From Boswellia sacra (lineage: Eukaryota; Streptophyta; Magnoliopsida; Sapindales; Burseraceae): DNA of 64,000 nt. Below the pieces are notes generated by a model, which worked only from the letters and a program-made list of their open reading frames with translations, was not told where the DNA came from and did no database searches. Position numbers and translations under genes: made by a program. Position 1 is the stretch's first letter; each line of letters opens with the position of its first letter. Below are positions 12,301-24,400 of the stretch, in pieces. The stretch lies in assembly GCA_013180625.2 (NCBI GenBank), contig SNVD02004627.1:1-64000 (forward strand). The letters are read 5' to 3'.

Positions 12301-13696
12301 GCTTGAGTCAACAATCACTGTTATGGAATGACTTTGAGACAGAGAAAGTGAAAGAGCAGAATAGGAGAGGCAGCTACATTTAGGGAGGAAAAAATGGGCA
12401 ATTTGTATCCTAACTTTGTGCTTCCTTTATGCCTTATTTTTCAACTTACACCATCTTTATCACCTGGAAAGCTAACGATGATTAGGTGAAAGCATGTGCA
12501 ACAGCTAACCAAGCACAAAAAAAAAAAAAATATAGCTTTAATTTGACATGCAAAAGAAGCCCACCCTCACTTCCCATATTAAAGTTTTCCACTTCAATTA
12601 GAGCTCCTATGGATTCTTCACATATCACATGAATATACCTAAACAATTTGGTTTCTTTCTTATCCAATCCTACCTCAATTATATATTGGTACAACTAATA
12701 CTACATTTACAATAAATTCATTTCATACAACTAGATACAACACAATAGCATCTAAAAAATACAAATTTATAATAATTTTTGTTATTATTACTCACCCAAT
12801 TAACTTACACTAAATTAGGTTGTATGAAACTTTGTTGTATAAATTATTTGTATATGTAGAATTATATGTAACATGATATGAAAACTGATGCGATATTATC
12901 ATATTACCTACCATATCATTTCCTCATTTATTGAATGAATGATACATTATTTAACGGATTTTAAGATGAGGTTTTTTAACACGTTTTGAGAAGAATAGTA
13001 TTATTGGTAGAACTATTAATATATTGGTATGTGAAAGATCATATATTAGTTAAAATGTGGTATACCATTAATTGTTAGCCTTAAATGTGAATGTGATGAA
13101 ACTCAATATAATTTCCTTTGCAGAATTCATGTTCTCCATTAACCTCTAAATAATTAGCATGGTACTATCCAAACAATCTCTAATGTGGTCCTTTATTTCG
13201 ACTTAATATATTATTAAGGGTACATGTCAATTGTTCGAATTACTAGTGTTTGTGTATATATAGCTTAGTGGTTAAGATGAGTCCAAAAGGAAGCCTTAGT
13301 TAATTTTGATTATTAACAATTTATTATAATGTACGATCACTACATGTTAACCTTAACCAAGTAATATTTTACCCTTAAAATATACAAGTAAAAGTGTTTA
13401 CCATGACCGCAAATTGATTAATTAAAATAATAGAGTTAATTATTTATAGTAAACAACTTGATTGAGACGGCAAGGTAACATTGTAGTTAGTAATTAGCTT
13501 AAAACAGCTACTTCACTCTCACGATTTAATAAATTATTATTGATTAATTTATGCAGACATATTATACTTTCCATTGAAAATGATTGATTTGTAAATTGTA
13601 TTACATAGGGCATACATACTCATGTGGACAACAATGACAACAGTTAATTAATTATTAATATTTTTAATTACTTTTTTTTTAATAAATAATTGAGGA
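9321..13696. other. Intergenic, no supported gene
   Basis: AT-rich DNA with only short chance reading frames. One 70-codon minus-strand frame at 12482-12694 looks partly non-random but matches nothing I know and has a poly-Phe tail from an A-run. A somewhat less AT-rich patch at 11090-11260 and 12120-12370 may be transposon remnants. Confidence 0.5.
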
Positions 13697-13704
13697 GAAC
13701 CAAT

Positions 13705-14026
13705 TAGGGGTGCACACGGGTCGGGTCGGGTTTGTTCAAACCCGATTTTGATCCGATACTATTCAAACCCGATCCTTTTAACCCGAATTCGGGTTACTAT
13801 TTAATATTAACCCGATTAAAACCCGACAACCCGATCGGATCGGGTTGGATCGGGTTTGGTTTTATTCAAACATACTATTCAAACCCGATTATAACCCGGT
13901 ACTGTTCAAACCCGACCATTCCAACCCGATTTTCGGGTTACTGTTCACGGTTAACCCGACCAAAACCCGATAAACCCGACAAACCCGATCGGCTCGGGTC
14001 GGGTCGGATTATTTTGCACACCCCTA
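13705..14026. mobile_element. hAT-type MITE, TAGGGGTG ends, 8-bp TSD
   Basis: The element starts TAGGGGTGCACAC and ends TTGCACACCCCTA, giving matched terminal inverted repeats. It is flanked by a perfect 8-bp target duplication GAACCAAT at 13697-13704 and 14027-14034, the hAT hallmark. The 322-bp interior is made of GGGTCGGGT / AACCCGA motifs in both orientations, as in a widespread plant MITE type. The long frame reading FKPD is repeat translation, not a gene. Confidence 0.92.
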
Positions 14027-14034
14027 GAACCAAT

Positions 14035-16600
14035 AAGACTCGGTGCCGCCCGGCCTCCGGCTTATAATTTTTTTGCAACTCTTTTTTTTTTTTTTCATTT
14101 CTCTTCATATTTTCACCTTTTAATTTTACTTAATTTGTTGTGCAACTATGTGATATATGTTCCATATAACAAGATTTGTGTAATTATAAATTTGAGTTTT
14201 TGCTTATAAATTCATCAATTGGTGCAAACGACAATTATTTATTGGGTAGTAATAGCAAGTAACAATGATGACAATGCCAAAGTAAGATTATAACCTTTCA
14301 AAAAAGTTCACAAAAACTAGTTATTGGAAAATTGAAATAAAGGCAATATTGAAATAGATGGTACCATCCACAAACTTTAATGATATATAATTGAATTTGA
14401 ATCTGCTTTCTCATCATTGCAATAATGTTCATAATTCTAATAACCAGAAGTGGTAAAGTGATCATCATTATAAAGTTAGATTGAGACTTGTTTAATGCCA
14501 CACCCGCCCTCATCAAACAACATATTTTATTGGGGTTAAAACTCTTTGTTGCTTTGTTTTTCCATTAGCTATTCTAGGTTTCTGCAAAAATGACGTAAAT
14601 TAAGGGTTTGGTTATAAAATAATCAAATTTTAAAAATTTAGACGTCATAATTTATCTAACATTCGGTGTTCAATAGTTGACATTGTCGAGTATTATCAAG
14701 CATTATCTATTATTAAGCAGTAGTATTCGACAACAAAAATAACCCTTATTTGTTTTTCCATTTTTCGACTACACCACTTAATTTGGGTTTATTTTTACAA
14801 TTCTATCCAATCATTATTTGTTGTAAGAGTTATTCATCGATCAAAATATATGTTTTAAACTCAAATAGTAAATGGATTAATTTTATAAATATCCTCATAT
14901 TTTAAAAAAGTTATCAATTTCTTCATAGCAATTTTCAAAAGTCATCAATACATTTTATTAACTAAATTTGTCAAACCATTTGTAAATTTCTGAGTAGATT
15001 TTTTTTGATCGTTAGAAAAAAATTGATAATTTTTTGAAACATGCTTCTACCTAATATTAAGATAAAAAGTAATGGGTAAATAAGAGGTTGTTTACACAAT
15101 AATGAAATTAATTGTTAACAATAATGAAATTAATTGTTAAATAAAATGACAAAACAAAAAAGAGTAGACTGATTCGCAGTAAACATTATTATTTGAATTA
15201 AGCTAATTTAATTTAGTAGAGTAGAGAAGAGCTAAGCGAAGAATGCAGTCAAAAAAGGGTTAACAAGAGAGGCGGAGATCATGATAATCATAACAGAAAT
15301 CCCCGCTTCTCTCTCTTTAAGCATATCTTAAAACCCATAATTAAATCTTAATTTACCCATTAATCTCTCTCTTCTTAGATCTTTTGACCCGTAAACCCCT
15401 TCTGTTTAGCCGGTTGAAGCGGTCCTGCCCTTCACATATAAGCTCTACCTTTTACCCAATTACCCTTACCCTTTTCCCTAAATTACCATTCCACCCCCTC
15501 CCTCACAATTTTTTTTTCATAACCTTTTAAATTCATATTTTAAAAATAATTGGTAAATTTCAATTTTCAGTACTTTAACTCATTAAATTATTAGCAAGAC
15601 TTTCACGAGATGATGCGTATCTTTTTTATTTATTTTTAATTTTTTATAAGGAAGGTCAAAGTCAATATTTATAAATAAATATTTTTTTATTTTCTTTATT
15701 GTATGATTTATCTCTATTTAGACTTAAAATCATCGAAAATAATTTAATAGTTTCATTTAAATGTAAAATCTATTATGTTCTCTTTATCAAATAATTTATT
15801 TCATACTAATGATCTATGACTATAATATGCCTATCCGTACACAATCAAATTGACAAAATTGGACCCCGCGAAAAGAAAGGAGGTCCCACGTAACAACAAG
15901 AAAAAAAAAAAAGAGAGAAGGGGCCACATGATGCAAGTGGGCTTGCAATCTAGTGATGCTTAAGGCTCTTGATTAATCAAAATGGTGTCTTTTCCTTTTA
16001 ATAAAAATAAAAAAAATCATAAATGTATTATTATTATTTTCAAAGTGTACGTGGTAGTTCTTTATGTATAAAACAAATTTGCATACGTAGATGCTTCGAA
16101 AGTGTATGTCCTCCTTGTTTGTCTCCACCCCTTGAGATCGGTTCGTTTGTGAACATCGAGGATGATCCAACGGTGCACATTTAAGGAGAATTAACTCCTT
16201 AAAGGACAAAAAAGTACACACAAATATGTAGTGGGAAGTTCTAAATTTAGCACATTGGTTTTTCCGAATTAATAATTTTAAAATTTCTAAATTATTAATT
16301 TATGGGGTTTCGTACTTAAACAAGGTTATTAATGACATTGTAACACAAGTTGTTACAATTAAACTCGAAAATTAAGGAAAATATGGCGCCTTAATTCACT
16401 GTGATGATTACTGTAAAATCTAGCTGTAATTTTTTTAAAAATTAGGAAAAAAGGAAAAATATGAACTCTAAGAGTGAGTTTATTTAACTAATATTTTTAA
16501 AATAAAAAATTTAGAAAAAAACATTGAACAAATCATAATGAAGAGAGAGTTTCTTTGTTGTAGGATTATAAAAAACTAAACTAAGCTGAAATGAAGTGGA
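14035..16600. other. Intergenic, no gene seen
   Basis: AT-rich with poly-T runs. A short tandem repeat of about 22 bp (ACAATAATGAAATTAATTGT) occurs twice at 15097-15140. A CT-rich stretch at 15300-15500 could belong to a leader or promoter, but nothing downstream supports a transcript. Confidence 0.5.
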
Positions 16601-17861
16601 GGCAAGGCAGTGTCTCTGCTTTTAAAAAGCATCACTTGTGTCAGTTTGCTTTATGAGATTAACATGATGTCTGTTCAGGAAATTGAAGGAGGCAGCAGCA
16701 GCAGCAGCAGCAGCATGAGAGAAAAGTATAAGCATACATATAGTTAAAGGGAAAGAGGTAGAGGTAGAGGTAGAGCTAGCAGCTGGTGCTGGTGGAGTTT
16801 GAGTTTCGACATGAACCATCATGTTTCAATTCTTTGTTAATATTTCTCAATAACCCTTTTTTTCTCTGCGACTCAAGACTCAAAAAGATTGAATTTTTTT
16901 TTTGGGGGGTATGTTGCATATACTATGCTCTTAACTATTTGTTTTGATAATTTTTTCATTTCTCTTTTTTAAGCTCATGTTTATCTTTTAAGATTTTGGT
17001 TCAGAGTTCATATTTATCTTTTCCTTTGCTTCTCTTCCAAATATGGGTTCTTTTTTTTTTTTTTAATTTTTGTGTGCATAAATGACTAAAAATATTTTCT
17101 TTTGGTTTTATTTTATAGTATTAAGTTACAGTGAACGTATTTGAACCATTTGAAAGAGAGGGTTGTTGAGTTTGAAATGAATTGTGACTCTTGAGAAGTT
17201 TATCCATTAGAATGAGTTCAAAATGGATGAGTCTGTTCAATTAGCTTCATCATAACTTAGCGTTTGTGGCTTTGTTTGTTGTAACCCACTATGGTCTGGT
17301 TCTCTCCTGGATACTTTCAGTGCGCATAATATATTCTCTCCATGTAAGTGAGTGTGTGTGTGTGATTAATTGATTTCGAAAGCAGAGAATTCATTTTTTA
17401 TTTTTTAAAATTTTCTCTCCAACATATGATTATATGTTTGACATGTCTTGTGTATTATTTCCAGATTTGGGAAAAAAGTCCATTTCTGCCTGTGACTGTG
17501 TTCTGGCAATCATTGCAGCTTTTCTAGGGTCATATTCAGAAATCTTTTTAGTATATCGTTATACTCTTTTATGGATTAGAGGAAAAAAATAAAAAAGGAA
17601 ATAAAACAAGAGAAAATTTTACAGACATTTCTTTCCTTTTTTGTTCTTGTCATAAGTTTTATGTACCTTCAATAGTTTCTTCTTTTTAAAGCTTCTGACA
17701 AGAATAAAAAACCTGAATTTTTTTTTTCTGTTGTTCTACGGGTCTGCTCTTTTGTTTTCCCTTTATCTTCTTTAAAAGTTTCCTGTATTCATTTTTCTTT
17801 TTTTTTTTGGGTTAATTGCGTGTACCACTTACAGTGATTAGACATATACTGTAGGCGCTAC
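16601..17861 (+). other. Presumed 5' leader and promoter region of the CCCH gene
   Basis: Holds a (GCA)n microsatellite at about 16692-16715 and a GGTAGA repeat at 16755-16775, then T-rich DNA. A plausible acceptor, ACTGTAG, ends at 17855, seven bases before the ATG at 17862, so the leader probably contains an intron. The first exon cannot be fixed from sequence alone. Confidence 0.4.
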
Positions 17862-20800
17862 ATGGATTTTTCAGAGTCTACCAAAATTGTTTTCAATAGA
17901 ATCAAGAAGTTGGAACCTGAGAATGTTACAAAGATTATTGGGTATCTTCTTTTGCAAGATCATGGTGACCAGGAAATGGTGCAGTTGGCCATGAGTCCTG
18001 ATATGGTTATCCAGGAAGTTATATACAAAGCCAAAGCTGAACTTCAGCAGTTGGCAATTAAATCAGCATCATCTCCAATCTCACCTCCAATGAATTCTCC
18101 ACCTGTGAACGAAGTTCCCTTTCAGTTTATTCCCTTTTCGCCTGTTTCGTCCAGGCCTGCACTGTCTCCAGGAAGCTTCAGAGTCCCATCCTACTGGGAG
18201 CACCAAGTCAATACCAAGCAGAATTCGGATTTAATGCCATTATGCTATTCAGATTCTGTCACTGAATTCCAGAACCAAGCCCAGTTCTTGAGTTTGGAGG
18301 ATCAAATGGAGCAGGTCAACCTGGGGAGCGCAGGATTTTCAAATGAATTTTATTACTCATCGGATGCTGTCTTGAGTAATTTGGGTGCAAGAACAGGTCG
18401 TCGGTATCAAAGCCTGAATGAAGTTCCTGTGAAGACTTGTCATTATTTCAACAAGGGATTTTGTAAGCATGGAAGTAACTGCAGGTACTATCATGGACAG
18501 GTTTCTGAGAGCTTTCCTCAATTATTTGGCCATAATACAGTGGATGGTTTTAATGAAGATCAAGCTGTCTCACCTGGGTCACTGGAGAAATTGGAGTTGG
18601 AAATTGTGGAGCTTCTGAAATCGAGAAGAGGAAATCCTATATCAATTGCTTCACTGCCAATGATATATTATGAAAAGTATGGGAAAGTGCTTCAGGCAGA
18701 TGGTTATCTTACTGAGAGCCAGAGACATGGCAAAGCTGGTTATAGTTTGACCAAACTCCTAGCCAGATTGAAAAACAGTATCCGGTTGATTGACAGGTGC
18801 AAAATTATGCAACTTATGAAGTTATTTATCTGACGTACTTTTAATTTTTACATCAGTATTTGAGAGATTGATTTTTTTTTTCGTTTATGAATTGCAGACC
18901 TCATGGACAACATGCAGTGATTTTGGCAGAAGATGCACCAAAGTACTTGGAAAATCGGAATGAGAGAAGTGATCCTGGTCCAATTGTTAGTGGATCACGG
19001 CAGATATATCTAACATTTCCAGCTGAGAGCAATTTTACAGAAGATGACGTTTCCGACTACTTCAGGTGATTATCTTGAAATGCTTTGCATCTAATTTTTC
19101 ACTCTTCTAAAATTTTCTCATTGTGCTGCGGTTTCCCTATAGCACTTATGGACCAGTTGAAGATGTAAGAATTCCCTGCCAACAGAAGAGGATGTTTGGG
19201 TTTGTAACCTTTGCAAGTGCAGATACTGTGAAAATGATTTTGGCAAAGGGAAATCCACATTTTGTTTGTGGTGCTCGGGTTCTTGTTAAGCCTTACAGAG
19301 AGAAATCAAAGCTTCTGGACAGGTAAAAATATTGTCTGCTCGTTTATTTTAGCAGCCCAAAATCAAGTGACTTGTATATAGTTTATATAGGTACAAATTA
19401 TTTCCCTGATGGTTCATTAGGTAAAATTGTAGTTTGATGGGTCTGCATCATTATGTTTTCTATAAGTTTTAGTCTTTTGTTTTCGGTTCCTTACTTGAGA
19501 TATTTGTTGATAAATTTTCCCCCCTTTTTTCTTCTATCAAATGTCAAGATTAATGGGATGTTTAATCTAATAATTACCACATTGTTAAATTGAGAAATCT
19601 ACCTAGAGTTTAATTCCATTTTTCCTCGTATACACTGGACAGAAATGCACCTGGTGTTATGGTTGCCATGTTGCATTGTATATCAGTGATCGGATATTTG
19701 ATATGACTTCCCAAAGCTTCGTTGATTTGATATTCTGTGACATTTAATTTTCTGCAACTCCCGTTTCTCTGACATTGACTCTTGTTTTTGTGCAGGAAAT
19801 ACCAAGAGAGAATGGAGCCTCCATTTATTTTTCTCCACATTATGTGGACATGGAATCTGAGCTTCACTCATGTAAGTAGTTCTTTTATGTTCTCTCTTTT
19901 CTGGAGCCTAAAGCCGTATACTAGTCATTTAGGCATGGCTACCAAGTCTGCAATATTAAAAAAAATGGAAGCACCTCAGTTCACTTAGTGTACATACGGA
20001 TTCTTATTTTAGGAATTGGATTTTCTTACTCCCATTCCTAATGGCAACAAAATTTTTTTTTTTTGACCTCTAGAATCCTTGTTTTTTTCTTTCATGATTT
20101 GCTGATGATGTGTGGATATCTAAGCATTTCTTGATTGTATCTGCTGTTTTTCAGCCGATTTTGTAAATGATTTTTGTACGGTGTTCTTGTACCATCTGAT
20201 TTTGTTTTATTTCAGTTTCACGAGGATGTGAGACCTCTAGATTTCTTAGAAAGCAGCTTATGGAGGAGCAGGAGCAGGCCCTTGAACTAGAGAGGAGGCG
20301 TCTTGCAGAGCTTCAGTTGATGCGAAAACCTCTTACCAATCAGACTTGTTTTGGCTACTCCATGGATGGCTTGAAAGTCTCAGAAGGTCTAAATCGTTTC
20401 TTTATGCTTAATAGCGTAAATTTTTTAATGTTTTTCTTCTTTTGTGTTTGCTTCCTTTGTTATTCTCGTTTAAAATATGTTTCTTGGTCGTGCCTATTCT
20501 AACTCAAGTCGTATTTTATGCAGATCATCTCTTTCCATCAGCCGAGCATTTTAGTTATCTGCTGGATGTTTTGAACAATGGCTCCACTGCTGATGATAGG
20601 GTCAAGCATCAGGAAATCAATTACACTGACCAGGAAAGGTATGAAAAGAGAGTATATGTTCCCAGTCCATTTTTGTACTACACAAAATGTCCATAATGCC
20701 ATTGCATTTTAAGATATAAAAACTAAATCTTTTCTTATGGTGTTATTGTCGTTGCTGTTGCTGCTAATCCTCAAACTCAGTTAATCATTTCACTTCTTAT

Positions 20801-21024
20801 GCGTTATGGAGAGAGGGTAACTGAAGATGTCTTTTAGAGTTTTCCTCCACATATTTGCCCTAAAGACACATATTTTCTTGTTCCATTTTACAAAATTTAA
20901 TTTTGCAATTAATTCTTCTATTAGGATCGCTGATGTTCTTATTTTTCGTAGCGGTGAAGGTCTTAATCTCCCCGATAGCCCATTTGCTTCTCCAGTAGGT
21001 AGCGGCATTTCTACGGTCATATAG
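17862..21024 (+). CDS. CCCH zinc finger + LOTUS + RRM RNA-binding protein, frameshifted in exon 4
   Basis: Seven coding exons: 17862-18796, 18898-19065, 19143-19322, 19796-19871, 20216-20386, 20524-20638 and 20952-21024 (TAG). Residues 1-60 are a conserved N-terminal segment. The CCCH finger is C193-x7-C201-x5-C207-x3-H211. A LOTUS/OST-HTH domain covers about 240-325 and an RRM about 345-425 ([11 protein letters not shown] and KRMFGFVTF motifs), followed by a Glu-rich helical segment ([14 protein letters not shown]). This matches the plant CCCH46/53 group, likely RNA-binding proteins of nucleus or cytoplasm. Exon lengths total 1718 nt, one short of a multiple of three. In exon 4 the frame fits before about 19818. 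After about 19825 the conserved reading ([15 protein letters not shown]) is in the next frame, and exons 5-7 agree with that frame. As written, translation ends early in exon 5. A real 1-nt deletion or a sequence error are both possible. Confidence 0.88.
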
Positions 21025-21330
21025 GTTCAGCAACACACAGAAGAACTATAGAGTTAGAGTAATGGATCAAAGGCAACATCTACGGTTTGATACAATACAG
21101 CTCCTTTTTTTTTTTCTGCTTGAATTGTCTGTCAATCAAATTTCTCCATCAGTACATACTGGCTCAAGATGATAACAGTGGAAGCATCTTCTCTGCTGAA
21201 AGTAGCAGCAAAGAAGAACATTATACGTAGACTTACATGAAGGTTTTACAGTTTACTGGTTTTTTCTTTTTTAATCTTAATCACAGAAAGAAGGGCTATG
21301 GAAGCGTAGAACAGAATGTTATATAGTCTT
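21025..21330 (+). other. 3' UTR of the CCCH gene
   Basis: Transcribed downstream region inferred from position after the stop codon. No clear AATAAA; AT-rich, with a T-run at about 21105-21117. The end point is a guess, just before the A-run at 21341. Confidence 0.35.
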
Positions 21331-24300
21331 GTAGTGAGGAAAAAAAAAAAAAAAACCCTAGGGTATAAGCAAGTGTTGGGAGAGTTCAAAATATGTCTAT
21401 GGTCTCTTTTAACATTGAGCAATAGATGGTAATAACTTTTAACAAAAGGGTTAGTAATAGCTTATGATAGTTTATAAAATTTGTTGCTAGTTCTGTAAAT
21501 TTTCACCTCATATAGTGGCAACTTTTGTTTGCAAAATTGGAGTTTCTTAAATAATTAATTTGATCTTGCATCCTTATATTGCCTTTTCATTCTTGCCCTT
21601 TGGATTTGAAGCTTAATTTAGTACCAACTCCTGTTTGCGAGGAAGAGATGAAACTTCCATACGATACCGCATGACAATGCTAAGATGAGAGGGAGCATAG
21701 AAGTTTTGATCTTGTAAAGTTTTGAAGATATGGTCCAAATAACAAAGCATTCCTTGTTTCTGTCCCTGGCTCTCTTGTGATCTCTTTGGTTTTAGTTTAC
21801 GATTCCAAAGCTTTGTCATTGGAGAGAAGAACTGAGATTTGACTGAGCCACTAGTGGACTCTACCATGGGGCAAGGTAATGTGATTTATGCATTATGCCG
21901 ATTCACTCAACAATCATCAAAACCAAAACAGTCTCGAAGACTTTGAAATACAGACTAAAAAATTAACATCTAATTGGAGGAGAGTGCAAACTATTTTAGT
22001 GACTCAAGATGTTGAAGCCATTATTTCTAGTTGATTGTGAGCTAAAACAAATATGTTGACATAAGTGAAGCCAAAAATCTACATTTATACATAAAATATT
22101 ATATAATAGGAGAAACACATATAATCGATACAGTTGTTTCCCACAAGTGACATCCAGATAAGGTCAGGTTTGCTTATCCATAGATTATTTTTATATTAGG
22201 CTTATAATCCCATGTTAGTAATCTGGGAAAAACGACTTGCATTGTTGAAAATTTTGTCTCTTTTATTATCTCGTACTCTTACATTGCATAACATATGAAA
22301 TTGACAACACCATTTGATGTGTCCTGACGATAATCTCCCCCTTGCCAATAACTGATTGGAGAAGTTGCTAATTTCTGACCACAAATACCGCAATTTACGG
22401 ATGACAATGCACCATATTAGACAGCTTATTGGTGAGAGAGACTTGGCAACCACCGCGTCAACTAAAACTAAAAAGGGTTGGCGTGATAGAGACAAAATTT
22501 AACCAAAAGAGCTCAAGTGTCCCAGTTATCAGCATCTGAAGTGGGGAACATTGAAAGATGGGGTAGAAGCCTTTTTGGTTTGATGAAAAAATGAAATTAA
22601 CATGCAGGTAGATTTCCCATGTTGAATGACCAATTTGACCTTAAAACTTCAGTACCTTTCTTGAGTTCTTTTCCCTCCCACTTTTGGGTATTTCAAAAGA
22701 GAAACAATGAGAATGACATCTACTTACAAGTAGAATAAAGTAAGACAGCGTTATAAAATATTCTATCTTTGTTTCATCTTTCAAGCTCCAGAATGCAATT
22801 CACTAACATAGAACAAAAGGCTGCATTTCTATGACTTGTAAACACAAAGATAAATATACTATAGATATCAACTTTGAGGAACAATACTCCTGCGACTAGG
22901 TCAAAAACGGAACTTGAAAATGAAACCTGCTGCCTTGGTTCCATAGAGAACTATTGAATATAGAAAATTAACCAGCCCATCCCTAGTACATTACACCAAC
23001 CATTATTTAACCACAACTTGAAAAACATTAAGACTTGATAGTTTATTCAGATAAACAGAACATTCCTAGTATTGGTTTATTCAAATAAACAGAATATTCC
23101 CAGTGTTTTACACCAATAATTGGTGTTATATCAGGACTCGAAAATAACTTGTTGCTATCGTAATCGTATCATTCTCTCACTTGTATAATCAACATTGCTT
23201 CTAGATTATAGGAATTAAAGTTGCAATGAACAAATAACTATAAAATCCATATAAAGATATGGTGTTATGCTAAGGCATGTTTAGCCGCAAGGTGACAAAG
23301 GGACATCTAAAACCTTGAAATGAATCAACTTGAGAGGGTCTATTTACACTTATCCAACCAATATTACATATAATATGCCCAAAAAAAAAAATCATCTCAC
23401 AGGATGGATCAGTGCAAAAATAATTATAGTTTTGCAAAGTATTGCAGACTACGCAAACACGAGTATAGGAAAGCAGTTGAGCTCAGACAACTTGTGGTCA
23501 ATACAAATTTCTCCTCTGTATTGTCTCGATTCGTGAATCAGATTAGGTTGCAATAACCTGCAAAGTCAAATAGTAATTAGAAACATGAATCTCTAAGTAG
23601 AAGTGCAAAGATAAAGATCTGAAGCCAGAAACCTCACCAGAAAATAATTGAGTCAAGATCTTAGCATTCTGTTGCATATAGTTAATACCACCGGTAAAGG
23701 ACGAAGAATTTTTTTTTTTTATTCTTTTTAAGCGGATTTATCTAGAAACTCATGAAAGCATAGGGTTGTAGCTATCAAACAAGAATGAAGTTTTTACACT
23801 GATAAACTATATATATAAAAAAGACTGCCAAATAATAGGGCCAACCTACAGCATATTTGTTCACTATTATGTTCAAGGCAAATTACCAGTATCATATATG
23901 CGGCTATAACACCCAAACTCAAAATCTAAACTACTAACTACGTTATGGGAACACTCCACTACTCACAATCTCTTGGTTCAGAAATGCTAACTAACCTTAT
24001 GGTTAGAAACCATGCCTTCTTGTCTTTCTGTATTCAATCAACAGCAGTTAGTATAATACTCTCATCTGCATGCCTTTTGACTGAAACTGGGTGCCAGGTG
24101 GAATACACAAAAAACTGGGGCAGCTCCTGCATAACATATGATATTTAACACATGTCATAATCATTAAATCCTATACATAGTTCAGTGGGAAATAAGCAAA
24201 AACTTATCCAAATTTTGACAGAAATCCATTAATAGCTTACCAAAGGCTTACAGTAATTGTGGAAACCTGAACTTTGTCCCAAAATCTTCCATAACAACCC

Positions 24301-24400
24301 CACAAGACCAGCTTCATGGGTCAATGAAATTGATGGAAAGACATCTCTGCTACTAAAGGACTTGTAGTAGTAAAAACTACAAACAAAATTAGGGCACATG
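21331..24400. other. Convergent intergenic region, includes MTERF9 3' UTR
   Basis: The CCCH and MTERF9 genes converge here. The right part, perhaps 23.5-24.4 kb, should carry the MTERF9 3' UTR on the minus strand. Minus-strand frames at 21613-21867 (84 codons) and 22202-22495 (97 codons) are open but match nothing I recognise and lack neighbouring exons, so I do not call them genes. Confidence 0.4.

Noticed and set aside
12482..12694. Minus-strand 70-codon frame
   Set aside because: No family recognised, no splice partners, and its end is set by an A-run. Kept only as a remark under the intergenic entry.
13732..14067. 111-codon frame rich in KPD and NPD
   Set aside because: Lies inside the hAT MITE and reflects its AACCCGA repeats.
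16622..16822. Minus-strand 66-codon frame with an Ala run, resembling a small secreted peptide
   Set aside because: The Ala run is the (GCA)n repeat, the frame is antisense to the presumed CCCH leader, and no peptide-hormone motif is present.
21613..22495. Two minus-strand frames of 84 and 97 codons
   Set aside because: No recognisable domain, no consistent exon pair, alternative start codons. A transposon remnant or downstream transcript is possible but unsupported.
23136..23152. 17-base match (ACTCGAAAATAACTTGT) to the foldback at about 8806
   Set aside because: Too short and no arms or repeats around it; treated as chance.
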